From: Phycisphaerales bacterium
GTDB lineage: Bacteria > Planctomycetota > Phycisphaerae > UBA1845 > Fen-1342
Direction of reading: 5' to 3'
Assembly: GCA_016716475.1 (NCBI GenBank)
Contig: JADJWG010000004.1
Location: 744,001-808,000 of the forward strand
DNA: 64,000 bases
Under the pieces are notes generated by a model. That model did no database searches, was not told where the DNA came from, and saw only the letters and a list, made by a program, of their open reading frames with translations. The position numbers were made by a program, and so were the translations under genes. This document shows, one piece after another, positions 47,481 through 57,300 of the stretch. Numbering within the stretch: the stretch's first letter is position 1; every line of letters begins with the position of its first letter.

Positions 47481-47534
47481 CGGCGGCCTACGCCGCGCCC
47501 GTATCCGAGGGTCCTCCGGCTACGGCTGCCACCG

Positions 47535-47600
47535 CAGCATGTGCCATGCCTGATCTGGAACTGCCGGGAACCGGTCATGGCGTTTGCTGCCGCACGCATC
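47535..47600 (-). pseudogene. Scrap of a displaced Rhs toxin C-terminus
   Basis: On the minus strand this reads NAMTGSRQFQIRHGT, closely matching NAMTGFRQFQIRAGT in the toxin tip of the orphan Rhs protein; the DNA match covers about 35 bp (near 47553-47587 and 48895-48929). Outside this piece the similarity ends. It is best explained as what is left of a former toxin cassette at the 3' end of the locus. Confidence 0.5.
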
Positions 47601-47612
47601 GTCGAACGGTCG

Positions 47613-47969
47613 TTACAGCTCCAGGGCGCTGAAATCTATCTCCTTTGGCACTTGCCATCCCACGTGCTCCATCCACTCTATGAAGTCTTCCGGCAGCCGC
47701 ATGTGGTGCCGGCGCACATAGTGTGGCACGTCCGCCGTCCAGGCCCACGTGCCATCAGTGAGGACGTTGGGCGGACCAATGATGGGGTGACCTGCATCAA
47801 CTGCATCGCGCGCGATGCCCGGACATAGTAGGAAGATGTGTCCGCTCTCAAGGTACGTGATGCAGCGATCCTCATCCGGTGCAGCGACCGGCCGCACCAG
47901 TTCGGCCAAGGTCTTGGAAGCGACCTCCAAAGGCATGTCGTTGAAGAAGCCGATCCGCCTCAACCTCAC
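47613..47969 (-). CDS. Orphan immunity-like protein
   Basis: A 118-aa frame if started at GTG 47969 (VRLRRIGFFNDMPLEVAS), or 130 aa from ATG 48005. The text LAELVRPVAAPDEDRCITYLESG, DAGHPIIGPPNVLTDGTWAW and HMRLPEDFIEWMEHVGWQVP resembles small immunity proteins found beside polymorphic toxins, which I know by layout rather than by name. No toxin gene directly precedes it on this strand; the nearest is 0.8 kb upstream with its own partner. It is probably a spare immunity gene from a lost toxin, perhaps the one represented by the scrap at 47535-47600. Confidence 0.55.
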   Translation of the reverse strand: MRLRRIGFFNDMPLEVASKTLAELVRPVAAPDEDRCITYLESGHIFLLCPGIARDAVDAGHPIIGPPNVLTDGTWAWTADVPHYVRRHHMRLPEDFIEWMEHVGWQVPKEIDFSALEL

Positions 47970-48169
47970 GGTCTGCCTCCCCCCGGCACGAAGGTCATCC
48001 AGCAACCACCGGGCGCCAGCAGTGGATCGCTGACGGAATGCATCGGAACATATACAGTGCTGGTTGCCGCCTCCACGCGCACTCCGACTGGCTCTCGCAT
48101 GCTACCTCGCCGGGTCAGCGATCACTGGGTCGAGCCGTACAGCCGGTTTTCGCTGGCCAATGAGGCAAG

Positions 48170-48388
48170 TCAACTCGCATCTGGAAACACCCGATCGAGG
48201 ATTGGCCCAGTCACACGTGGCAGGATGCGATGGGCAATGTACGCTGCAGGCACGAATGCCAGTAACGAACACACACCGCGTGCGACAAAGCCCCAGGGGG
48301 CGAACGCCCAAACGAGCCATGCGCTCGCGCCCCAGATAGCCAGTAGGCCAACTCCGTTCGCTGCAAGATGGAGGTTGGGTGATGCCAT
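48170..48388 (-). CDS. Small two-helix membrane protein in the Rhs locus
   Basis: A 72-aa protein starting at ATG 48388 with a strong GGAGG eight bases upstream. Two membrane segments are visible (GVGLLAIWGASAWLVWAFAPW and VCSLLAFVPAAYIAHRIL). It lies between the second immunity candidate and the orphan immunity-like gene, all on the minus strand. Small membrane proteins in such arrays are sometimes immunity proteins to membrane-active toxins; that is only a suggestion here. Confidence 0.6.
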   Translation of the reverse strand: MASPNLHLAANGVGLLAIWGASAWLVWAFAPWGFVARGVCSLLAFVPAAYIAHRILPRVTGPILDRVFPDAS

Positions 48389-48498
48389 GTTACCAGCCTC
48401 CAGGGCTCAGTGGAACGGTCGCTTCCGACAGAAACAACACGGTCTTGGGCGGTAGCCGCAGAAGGCTCGCTGTCTGAGCGGCTCCTGAGCGGACCCCA

Positions 48499-48786
48499 CT
48501 ACTTCAGCCTCTCATAGGCGTACTCAGCCTCCAGAACTCGCTCGCCCACAGGCGAGTGGAGCGGCCACGTGTCAACGACAATGTGGCCTACTCCCGGAGC
48601 TTGGGGGCGTTGAGCATTGGTCAATCCGGACAGCATCTCCTCAAGGCCGTCGATAACAACGAGCAGTTCGCGCTCCGACCCGACGGCGGGCTCACCCGCG
48701 CGGAACTTAGCGAGCTCCTGCCGAACGGCGTCAAGGGCGGTCAGGAGCTTACTCCGTACCTTAGCAATCTGTTCCGATGTGCTCAT
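48499..48786 (-). CDS. Candidate immunity protein for the orphan Rhs tip
   Basis: A 95-aa protein whose ATG (48786) overlaps the orphan Rhs stop codon by four bases (ATGA), the usual layout of a toxin and its immunity gene. It is mostly helical (EQIAKVRSKLLTALDAVRQEL, ELLVVIDGLEEMLSGLTN), with a strand-like end (GHIVVDTWPLHSPVGERVLE). No signal peptide, so it would act in the cytoplasm. Immunity function is inferred from position and size, not from a recognised family. Confidence 0.7.
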   Translation of the reverse strand: MSTSEQIAKVRSKLLTALDAVRQELAKFRAGEPAVGSERELLVVIDGLEEMLSGLTNAQRPQAPGVGHIVVDTWPLHSPVGERVLEAEYAYERLK

Positions 48787-50900
48787 GGCTCGACCAGATT
48801 CGCCCGCCAGTCCAGAATGAACTTCTGTGGCTGACCACCGGGTAGATATGGGCCTTGCGGTGCAGCTCTGCCTTGGATGATCGGTGTGCCGGCTCTGATC
48901 TGGAACTGCCGGAACCCGGTCATGGCATTCCATTCAGGCTTCAGCGCCAGCGTGGCACGCGAGGCGGGGAACGTCTCAAATAGCCAGCTTCCTCCAGGTC
49001 GTGCTGGGTCGCTGAAGTACCGGAGGCCGAACTCGGACGATCCCGCTTGCCGGAAACTGATGGTGCCGCGCTCGAAAGCCTGCAGAATCTCTACCCGCCG
49101 CACACGTGAGACCCCTTGCGACCGCAAATACGCTGACGCCTCACGAACGCCCGCGAATCGGTCGTATGATCGGGCGGCTGCCAGTTCGTCAGCGGGACTG
49201 GTCGCTGAGCGAGAAAGCGACATCGTCGCGTTCCGCAGCGTCGGAGATAGTTCAAATATGCCCTGCCCGACACCGCCGGTAACCGCACCGAATGCTGCCC
49301 CGCGAAGCCCGGCCTCACCCACCTCGCCGAGCGTGGCTTCGCCGAACGGGACGAGGACTGCGGTGCCCCCCGCCTCGCCAGCACCGGTGACAAGCGCGTT
49401 GGTTGCCGACGAGATCGCAACGCGACCGAGGGCTGTGGATGAGCTTACACCAATCTTGGCGGCACCTGACGCGACAAGGGTCTGGGCCGTTCCGGCAGTC
49501 GCGATCTGAATCGGGGCTGATGCGGCCACTACGATCGCGTCGCGATACGCCTTCGCATCGGCGTTGGCTGTAAAATCATCAACCAGCCGTTCCTGCTCGG
49601 CCGCAATGCGATTCCAGATGTTGATACCTTCCCGACGCGGGAAGTACTCGACGATCCGCTCGCTCTCGCTGAAGTTCTCGTTGTTCCAATCGCCCCACCA
49701 CCACTGGTAGAACGTGAACACGTAGCCCACGTCGAGCTTGTTGCGGTGCCGCGTGTAGGTGATCTCCCACCACTCGCGCCCGGTGGCGTCGGTGAGTTCG
49801 CGCGCGTCGGTAGTGACCCACACGTCCCTGCCAGACGGGTCCACGTGGCGTGCAGCATTCCCGCGGAAGGACTCATACAGATTCCCGCCGTCGACATACC
49901 CGCTGGGGTCGCGCTGGAACCAACGTCCGTGCTGCGGGTCGTAGAAGCGGGCGCGGACGTAGAGCAGCACCTTGCCGTCCGCCAGCACGTCGATCGGCCG
50001 GCCGTGCAGGGCGAACGTGCCCGTCGGCGGCGGCGTGCCGTTCCGCAGCGTCGGCGCCACGGCGCAGCCCGGCTGCGGCGGCAATTCCGGCCCGTTCATG
50101 CACTGCGCGAACGCGTCGAAGTCGTCGATATCGATCACGCCGTCGGCGACGCCGTCCAGATCGAAATCGTGGATGTCCAGGCAGGTCGGATCGGTCGTGC
50201 CGAAGCAGATCTGCAAGCTCGCGAAGTCGGCCAGGTCAATATCAAGGTCCGGCTCGGCATCGTGCGCGAAGCTGCCCGCCGGCCCCTTGGCGAAGTCGCC
50301 GCCCGAGCCGAAGTCGATCCGCTCGATTACGCTGCCGTCGCTGTTGCCCCTGCCCGTGACCGAGTAGTTGCTGCCGGCGAGGTAGTACGTGAACTCGCCC
50401 GAGCGCGTCCCCGTAACCGTGTACGTCGCGACCCGCTCGTCGATGTACTGCGCCCCGTTGACGTGGTAGAACGTCAGCGCATCGGCCCCATCGCGCTCCT
50501 CGATGATCCGCTGGCCGTCATACACGTAGCGGATCGTGTACGCATTCGGCGGATCGTTCGGCGAAAACTCGCTCAGCACCCGCCGGCCCAGCGCGTCGTA
50601 GGTATAGCGCACCAGCACGGCGTTGCCGCTGTCCTGCACCTCGATCAGCCGGTTGAACTCGTCGTAGAAGTACTGCCGGCCGTCCTCATCGACCGTCAGG
50701 TTGCCCGCCGCGTCGTACGTCAGTGGGTTGCTGTCGATCGAGGCATACTCGTTCGCGGCGTTGACCGCGCCATAGGTGAACGTCTGCCGCGCACGGTCGA
50801 TGTGCGCTTCGGCGTTCGCGGCCAAGCCGAAGGCGATGACGCCAACGAGTACGAACCGAGCATGGAGCTTGCGCACTGATCGCCTGTTCCCGAATATCAT
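48783..50900 (-). CDS. Orphan Rhs protein: short core plus toxin tip 2
   Basis: A 705-aa protein if started at ATG 50900, which opens a signal peptide (MIFGNRRSVRKLHARFVLVGVIAFGLAANAEA) and avoids the overlapping immunity gene. It contains only the end of an Rhs core: YD repeats (YDEFNRLIEVQDSGNAVLVRYTYDALGRR in parts), a dockerin-like insert (DLDIDLADFASLQICFG, FDLDGVADGVIDIDDFDAF), and the closing motif YVRARFYDPQHGRWFQRDP near residue 315. After the core comes a variable tip: a hydrophobic Ala/Gly/Val-rich middle (residues about 430-540) and a C-terminal domain (GLRYFSDPARPGGSWLFET, NAMTGFRQFQIRAGT, GPYLPGGQPQKF). The last domain could be an ADP-ribosyltransferase-type toxin, but I cannot confirm it. 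Confidence 0.78.
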   Translation of the reverse strand: MIFGNRRSVRKLHARFVLVGVIAFGLAANAEAHIDRARQTFTYGAVNAANEYASIDSNPLTYDAAGNLTVDEDGRQYFYDEFNRLIEVQDSGNAVLVRYTYDALGRRVLSEFSPNDPPNAYTIRYVYDGQRIIEERDGADALTFYHVNGAQYIDERVATYTVTGTRSGEFTYYLAGSNYSVTGRGNSDGSVIERIDFGSGGDFAKGPAGSFAHDAEPDLDIDLADFASLQICFGTTDPTCLDIHDFDLDGVADGVIDIDDFDAFAQCMNGPELPPQPGCAVAPTLRNGTPPPTGTFALHGRPIDVLADGKVLLYVRARFYDPQHGRWFQRDPSGYVDGGNLYESFRGNAARHVDPSGRDVWVTTDARELTDATGREWWEITYTRHRNKLDVGYVFTFYQWWWGDWNNENFSESERIVEYFPRREGINIWNRIAAEQERLVDDFTANADAKAYRDAIVVAASAPIQIATAGTAQTLVASGAAKIGVSSSTALGRVAISSATNALVTGAGEAGGTAVLVPFGEATLGEVGEAGLRGAAFGAVTGGVGQGIFELSPTLRNATMSLSRSATSPADELAAARSYDRFAGVREASAYLRSQGVSRVRRVEILQAFERGTISFRQAGSSEFGLRYFSDPARPGGSWLFETFPASRATLALKPEWNAMTGFRQFQIRAGTPIIQGRAAPQGPYLPGGQPQKFILDWRANLVEP
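49905..50810 (-). repeat. Duplicated Rhs core, copy 1
   Basis: Colinear with 52497-53402 at a constant offset of 2592 bp and no gaps. Over 49929-50365 I found one substitution (at 50046, G versus A). The rest has scattered changes. It covers the last YD repeats, the dockerin-like insert and the RARFYDPQHGRW motif. Confidence 0.9.
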
Positions 50901-50934
50901 GCCGATACAAGTCGGCTTCACCGTGCTCACGATA

Positions 50935-51384
50935 TCATGGAGAACGTAGATATCCTCCTTTGTGAAGATCCTCGCGAATGCGTGCACGTCGCTCCTCGGG
51001 GTTCAAGCGCAACCACTCATCATGCGTAACTAATGGAACCTCTGCAGTCGCCGGAGGGTCGGCTGGTCTCCAGGATGCATAGTGACGACCACAGGAGGGG
51101 CACTGGGGAAGGCGGCCGATGCGAAAGAGCGTGTTGTCTGGCGCAGGATCACAGGTCGCTCCAAATGCGTATTGAATCGCGTCAGTACAGTCCGTGTCCG
51201 ATAGGAAGCTCTTGACGAGTTCTGAGCATTCTTCGAATACAGGATCCTGAATTGCATCGCAGTAAGCGCTATGATCACTCTTGTCGCTTCGAAGAACGAA
51301 CATCCCGTAGACTTCCGTCAGTTCCGGGGCAATGCCTTCATTGCCGCAGTTTGCGCACTTAAATAAATACAGCGGTAATCTCAC
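50935..51384 (-). CDS. Candidate immunity protein for the RES-tip Rhs (zinc-ribbon)
   Basis: A 149-aa protein whose ATG 51384 overlaps the large Rhs stop codon by four bases. It has two CxxC pairs (LFKCANCGNEG about residue 9 and PQCPSCGRHY about 95), forming a split zinc ribbon. The middle is acidic (FLSDTDCTDAIQYAFG). Composition is AT-richer than the Rhs core. Position makes it the likely neutraliser of the RES-like toxin tip. A zinc ribbon is not typical of known RES antitoxins, so it may be a new immunity type. Inferred. Confidence 0.7.
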   Translation of the reverse strand: MRLPLYLFKCANCGNEGIAPELTEVYGMFVLRSDKSDHSAYCDAIQDPVFEECSELVKSFLSDTDCTDAIQYAFGATCDPAPDNTLFRIGRLPQCPSCGRHYASWRPADPPATAEVPLVTHDEWLRLNPEERRARIREDLHKGGYLRSP

Positions 51385-54300
51385 GGCGCCACCGGACTGA
51401 CCATTTGAGGGACGAGGATGTCATCGAAATTCGCAAATATGGCGAGATTCGCACCCTCGCCGCGCACGGACGGAAATCTGATGACATTGAAGCCAGCTTC
51501 TCGGGCTCGTTTGCCAATGCCGATAGTCGCTTCACTGATCTCACCACCAGCGTAACCCCACCGCGCTGCAGTGGCGGCATCGGTCAGGTCCAGAACCCTC
51601 ATTGCCTGTGCTCTGAGCGCGTATCTGATGCCGTGCGTGGCATTGATCCCGCGACTGGCTAACTCGGCGACCGCTGTACCCGGTTGCTCCGCCAAGTAAA
51701 ACGCCGCTCCGAAGCGGGCTTTAGGATCGAAGTACTTTGGATCAATACCCCTCAGCACGCTCTGCGCAACATCGGCACTTCGGGCTGCGTGGAACCCTCG
51801 CGCTGCCTCACCCAACTCCTCACCCTGACGGCTCAGCGCGCGAAAAGCGCCTGAGCCCGTGTCGAATCGGCCGAGAAGCTCGCCGGACGAGCCGACGACC
51901 TTCACCGTGCCGGCGCTGACCAAGGGCAGGAAGGCGGCCGCGGTCGCCCAGTTCGCCTTGCCCGCTGAAATGTCCGAGATCGTGACAACCCAGTCGGCGC
52001 CCTCGCTCGCGACGCTGATGCCCGCCAGATACAGTTCCGCAGCCATCGCCGCAAAGGCGGCGCCCTGCTGCAGTCCTACCCGCATATGCTCCTGGTAGGC
52101 TGCGACGTACGCATCGAGGTCGCCCGCGTCGAGCGCTTGTTCCTGCATCCATCGGCGGTAATGCCACTGGATGTCCGAGTCATTCAGCGCGTTGAATAGG
52201 GCCTCAGCCGCATCCCAATCCGGCAGCGCATCGCGAATCCAGATCGTGCCGACGGCTGTACCCCACTGAGATACAGACCAGTCTGGATCCCACCACCACC
52301 AGCGATCCTGGTAGCCGGACACCGTGAATACGCTGCGATCTTCGAGATGGCGCAAGAACGCCGAGGCATGTGGGCCATACCGAAGCTCGAAGAAATAGCG
52401 CATCAACTCGGGGTCGAACAGGCCAAGCGGGTCCGTCTGAGCGATTGCGTTGCTGCCGAACGATTCGTAGAGGTTGAGCCCGCCCATGAACCCCGCTGGG
52501 TCGCGTTGGAACCAGCGGCCGTGCTGCGGGTCGTAGAAGCGGGCGCGGACGTAGAGCAGCACCTTGCCGTCCGCCAGCACGTCGATCGGCCGGCCGTGCA
52601 GGGCGAACGTGCCCGTCGGCGGCGGCGTGCCGTTCCGCAGCGTCGGCACCACGGCGCAGCCCGGCTGCGGCGGCAATTCCGGCCCGTTCATGCACTGCGC
52701 GAACGCGTCGAAGTCGTCGATATCGATCACGCCGTCGGCGACGCCGTCCAGATCGAAATCGTGGATGTCCAGGCAGGTCGGATCGGTCGTGCCGAAGCAG
52801 ATCTGCAAGCTCGCGAAGTCGGCCAGGTCAATATCAAGGTCCGGCTCGGCATCGTGCGCGAAGCTGCCCGCCGGCCCCTTGGCGAAGTCGCCGCCCGAGC
52901 CGAAGTCGATCCGCTCGATTACGCTGCCGTCGCTGTTGCCCCTGCCCGTGACCGAGTAATTGCTCCCGGCCAGGTAGTACGTGAACTCACCCGAGCGCGT
53001 GCCCGTGACCGTGTACGTCGCGATCCGCTCGTCGATGTACTGCGCCCCGTTGACGTGGTAGAACGTCAGCGCATCGGCCCCATCGCGCTCCTCGATGATC
53101 CGCTGGCCGTCATACACGTAGCGGATCGTGTACGCATTCGGCGGATCGTTCGGCGAAAACTCGCTCAGCACCCGTCGGCCCAGGGCGTCGTAGGTGTACC
53201 GCACCAGCACGGCGTTGCCGCTCGTGCGGACCTCGGTCAGCCGGTTGAACTCGTCGTAGAAGTACTGCCGGCCGTCCTCATCGACGGTCAGGTTGCCCGC
53301 CGCGTCATACGTCAGCGGGTTGTCGTCGATCGACGCATACTCATTCGCGGCGTTGACCGCGCCGTACGTGAACGTCTGCCGCGCACGGTCGATGTGGGCC
53401 TCGCGGTTGCCGAGCAGGTCGAACCAGCTCTCTTCGTCGACCGCGGTCTCGGCATACGTCGTCGCGATCAGCCGATCCAGGTCGTCCACCGCGAACGTGC
53501 GATCGTCGGCGGAAAACGCGCTCATGCCGCTGGTGCTCTGCGTCAGCGGGTTGCCCGCCAGATCGTGCGTGTACGTGTAGTCGGCGATCGTCGTTGGCGA
53601 GCCGGCGACTTCCAGGCGGTTATTCTGCCGCGAGGAGCGCCGGTGAATGTCGAAGCCGAGGCCGACTTCGTAGACCGTGTTGCCGCCGGCGGCATCGGTG
53701 GTCGTGCGGCGGGTCTCCGGCCAGCGGCCCTCGTAGGGTTGCAGGCCGCCCGAGACGCCGCTGATCTGGTAGTTGTACGCGACGTCGAACAAGCCGCCGA
53801 TATCCATCGTCTTCACGCCGTTGAGGCGCGTGTGCGTGTAGTCGATGGCCACGCTGTTCGGATAGGTAAGCTGAGTGCGGTTGCCGGCCTGGTCGTGGGC
53901 ATAATCCACGGTGCGCGGCGTGCCGGCGGCGTAGGTCTGCGTCTCGTAATCGATATCGCCCAGGTCGGTGTAGTCGCGGTCAACCTGCGCGCTGCCGCGA
54001 TCGGCGGAGAGCATGCGGCCGAGCGCGTCGTATCCGAACGAATCGACGTTTCCGCCAGTGGTTCGGCTCAGCAGCAGGCCGCGATCGTCGTAATCGTACG
54101 ACGTCACCAGTCCGCGCTGGTCGCGCCGCGTGTCCATGCGGCCGGCATCGTCGTAGGTCATCCGGACGCAGTCGGTACACGCAGCGTTCTGCGGATCGTC
54201 GCTGCTGTCGGGGAAGATGGCGCGCAGCAGACGACCCAGCGTGTCGTAGCGGTAGTGCGTCACCTGGTCCGCGAGCGCCGTGCCGTCGGACGCCTTGTTG

Positions 54301-57300
54301 GCGGCTGTCTGCGTGATGAGCTGGTTGAGCCGGTTGTAGTTGTACGACGTGCTGCGTTTGAGCTCGTCGCCGCCTTCGTTTTCGACGACCGCCACGCGCT
54401 GACCGGTGAGGTCGTAATCGGTCCGCGTGGTGACTCCCTTCGGGTCTGTGACCCGGATGGTCCGGTTCAGTCCGTCAAGCTGTAACGTAGTGACCAGATC
54501 ACCCACACCGGCAGCGCCCGCAGCCGTCTGCTCGATGATTCGGTCATGGCCGTCGTAGTCGAACGTGACGGTCCGCAGGCCACCGGCGCCCAACCAGTCG
54601 CGAATCTCGCGCGCGGCGAGCCGGCCGTTGGCGGCGTCGTACAGGTTCTTCGTGTAACCGAGGCTGGCATCGTAGACGTACTCGACGCGGCCCAGGTCGT
54701 CGTAGGCGGTTGCCGCCTCAAGCGCTATCGGCGAATTCGCGCTGTAAGTCTTACGGATCTGGAGCCGGCCGTCGGCGTCGTACACGAAATCGACAACGCG
54801 ATCCACGGCGCGGCTTTGGAGCGTCGTGCGCGTGGCGTCAGCGAGCACCGCCTGATACTGCATCCGGCCGGCGGCGTCATACTTGAAGATCGTCGTCTGG
54901 ATCGGAGTGCCAGCGGAGTCCTTCGCCGTCTCGCGCCGCAGGTTGCCGCGCGAATCGTAGAAGCGCTCGTGATAGTGGCGCAGCCCGCTGGCGTCTTCTG
55001 GGTCGGTGACGCGCGTCGGCCGGCTGAGGGCGTCGTACACGGTGTCGGTCAGCGCGTAGGCGGCGCCGGCGAGCTTGACCTGAAGCTGTTCCACATTGCC
55101 GCGATCGTCACGGGCGTAGATGGTCTGGCCGCTCTCCGAATCGGTGGTCTCTTCGACGCGGTTGGCATCGTCGTAGGTCGTCGTGATGACGCGGTCCTGG
55201 CCACCCGTCGTGGCGTCGCCGAGCGACCGTTCCTCGGTGACGTTGCCAGCCCAGTCGAATTTCCATTGCATGAGCGGGTCGCCACTGCGTCCGGTGATCG
55301 GATCGGTTCCATTGTCCACGCCGGCTACGATTCGCTGGCGGGTCTCGTACCGGAACCCACCCTCGTCGTACTGGTGTGTCGTGTCGGACAGGCCGTACGT
55401 CGTCGAACCATCGAACTCGGACACGTAGGTGCGGGTCAGGTGGCTGGCGGCATCGTAATCGTGGTCCGTCGTGATCGTCGCGCCACCGTCGGGGCCAGGG
55501 TGCCTGATCCGCTTGTCCACTCGGCCAAAATCATCGTAGGCGATCTCCTCCTGGGCGCCGGTAGGCCGATCGGTGAAGCGCAGGCGGCCAACCGCGTCGT
55601 ACGTGAACGTCGTGGTCAGCGCCGGCACTTCCACCTGGCCCGCAGCCAGCGGGATCTCCTCCTCGACCAGCCCCCGACCGTCGAAGACGCGTTTCACGCC
55701 GCGCCCAGACGTGTCGTACAGCCGCGTCGTCTGTCCCAACCAGTTGTACGCGAAGTGGCTGGTCGTGCCGATGTTCGCGGGGTCCACGACCATCTGCGTG
55801 AGACGGCCCAGCCGATCGTACGTGTACTCCGTAACGATCGGGTTCGTCTCGCCCGAAATGGCCACACCACTCTGGTCTTTGTTGTCGACTAACTGCTGAT
55901 CAAGTCGACCGTTGGCATCGTAGACGTGCTCGATCTGGTAGTAGTTCCCGGTTGCGCCGCCCGGGCTCAGATACCGGATGATCTTCCAGACACGACCGTC
56001 AGGATCAAACTGAGTCTTCGTCCAGTAATCATCCGGATCGATGACGATCCGATCCTGTGTCGAGGCGTCATCGACGTACTGGTACTCGGTGACCAGGGCG
56101 CTGCCGCCCGGCGCAACCGTCTCGAATGTTCGACGGAGCAAGGAGTCGTACTGGTAGCTGACGTCGCGGAGGGCGCCCGATGCGTAGTCGGTCTCGACGC
56201 GCTTCAGCACCCGTTTCACATGTGGATCAGGATCACTGTCGTCATAATAGAAGTAACGAGTCTCGGGCGTGCGCGTGCCAGAATAACCCAACGTGATTGT
56301 CGGACCGGTGCGACGAAGCAGGTGGTTTGAGTCCTCGCCCTTCAAGCCGTCGTTATTCTCGTCGCTATCGCCGTTCTCGTAATCACTCACAATTTCCGTC
56401 GCGGCTCCGCGTCCGTCGCGCTCGCGGACTACGCGTGGCGCGTAGAACAGACGCGTGTTCGAGCCGACGGAATAGAAGAATTCGTAGTCGATATCGTAGG
56501 TTACCAACGTGCCGCTGCTACCGGTGTGAATGGCCTTGCTTCTCAAACCGAAATTGCAGGACTGCGTACCGATGTGGCTGTTGTACTCGTACCCGACTGT
56601 CGTGCCGTCCGGAAGATCAACATGGTCCAACACCATCGTGCCAGCCGAATTCGGTGGATCAGTGGGCTGCCCAACCTGATGAACGAATGTCGTCGTGTAT
56701 GAAGTCCCACCACCCGCCGGCTCGGAGTAGGTTGTGATGCTAGCTAGGCGGTGAGCCAGCGGTCGGTTCGGATCGCCGGTGTTTTCGTAATGGAAGTCGC
56801 GGAGGCGATATGAGCTGCCGCCCGTGCCGAACCAGTCTTTGCGATATCGATGATGATCGTCGGCAACCACATGCTCGACCACCTTCCGAAGCGCACCATC
56901 GACGTGGCGCCACTCTTCACGCAGGTCACCATCGGCATCGTAGACAAACTTGTACATGATCTCGTCACCGAGATCCGGGTCGTGGGGGTCGCCGCCCGTG
57001 CCCGCTCCGAGACGCACCTGCGTGATCCGGTACATGGTGGCCGGGTCAGTGGAGTTCACGTATTTGAAGTAGCGGGCACCGTTGCCTGAAGTAGTCGGAA
57101 CAATGCCCGTAACGCGCCCTTCGGTGTCGCTTTGGACCGCCCAGCTTCGTCCATCAGACGTCGAGATCGACTCCACATGACCCGTGGTTGGATTCCGCGT
57201 CAGCGTGATGGTGTTGTTCGGCGTTCCGCCGTCGCGGATGCTCGTGACGCGGTTGTTCTGGTCATACGTGTATTGCTGTGCTGCCGGGTGCGTAGCCGAC

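Noticed and set aside
47375..47599. A 74-codon minus-strand frame containing NAMTGSRQFQIR
   Set aside because: Only about 15 residues match the toxin tip; the rest is antisense to the CxxC membrane protein, so it is treated as a scrap, not a gene.
52347..54485. A 712-codon plus-strand frame inside the Rhs gene
   Set aside because: It is antisense to YD repeats; its Val/Arg/Ala-rich text reflects the complement of repeated codons, and no family is recognised.
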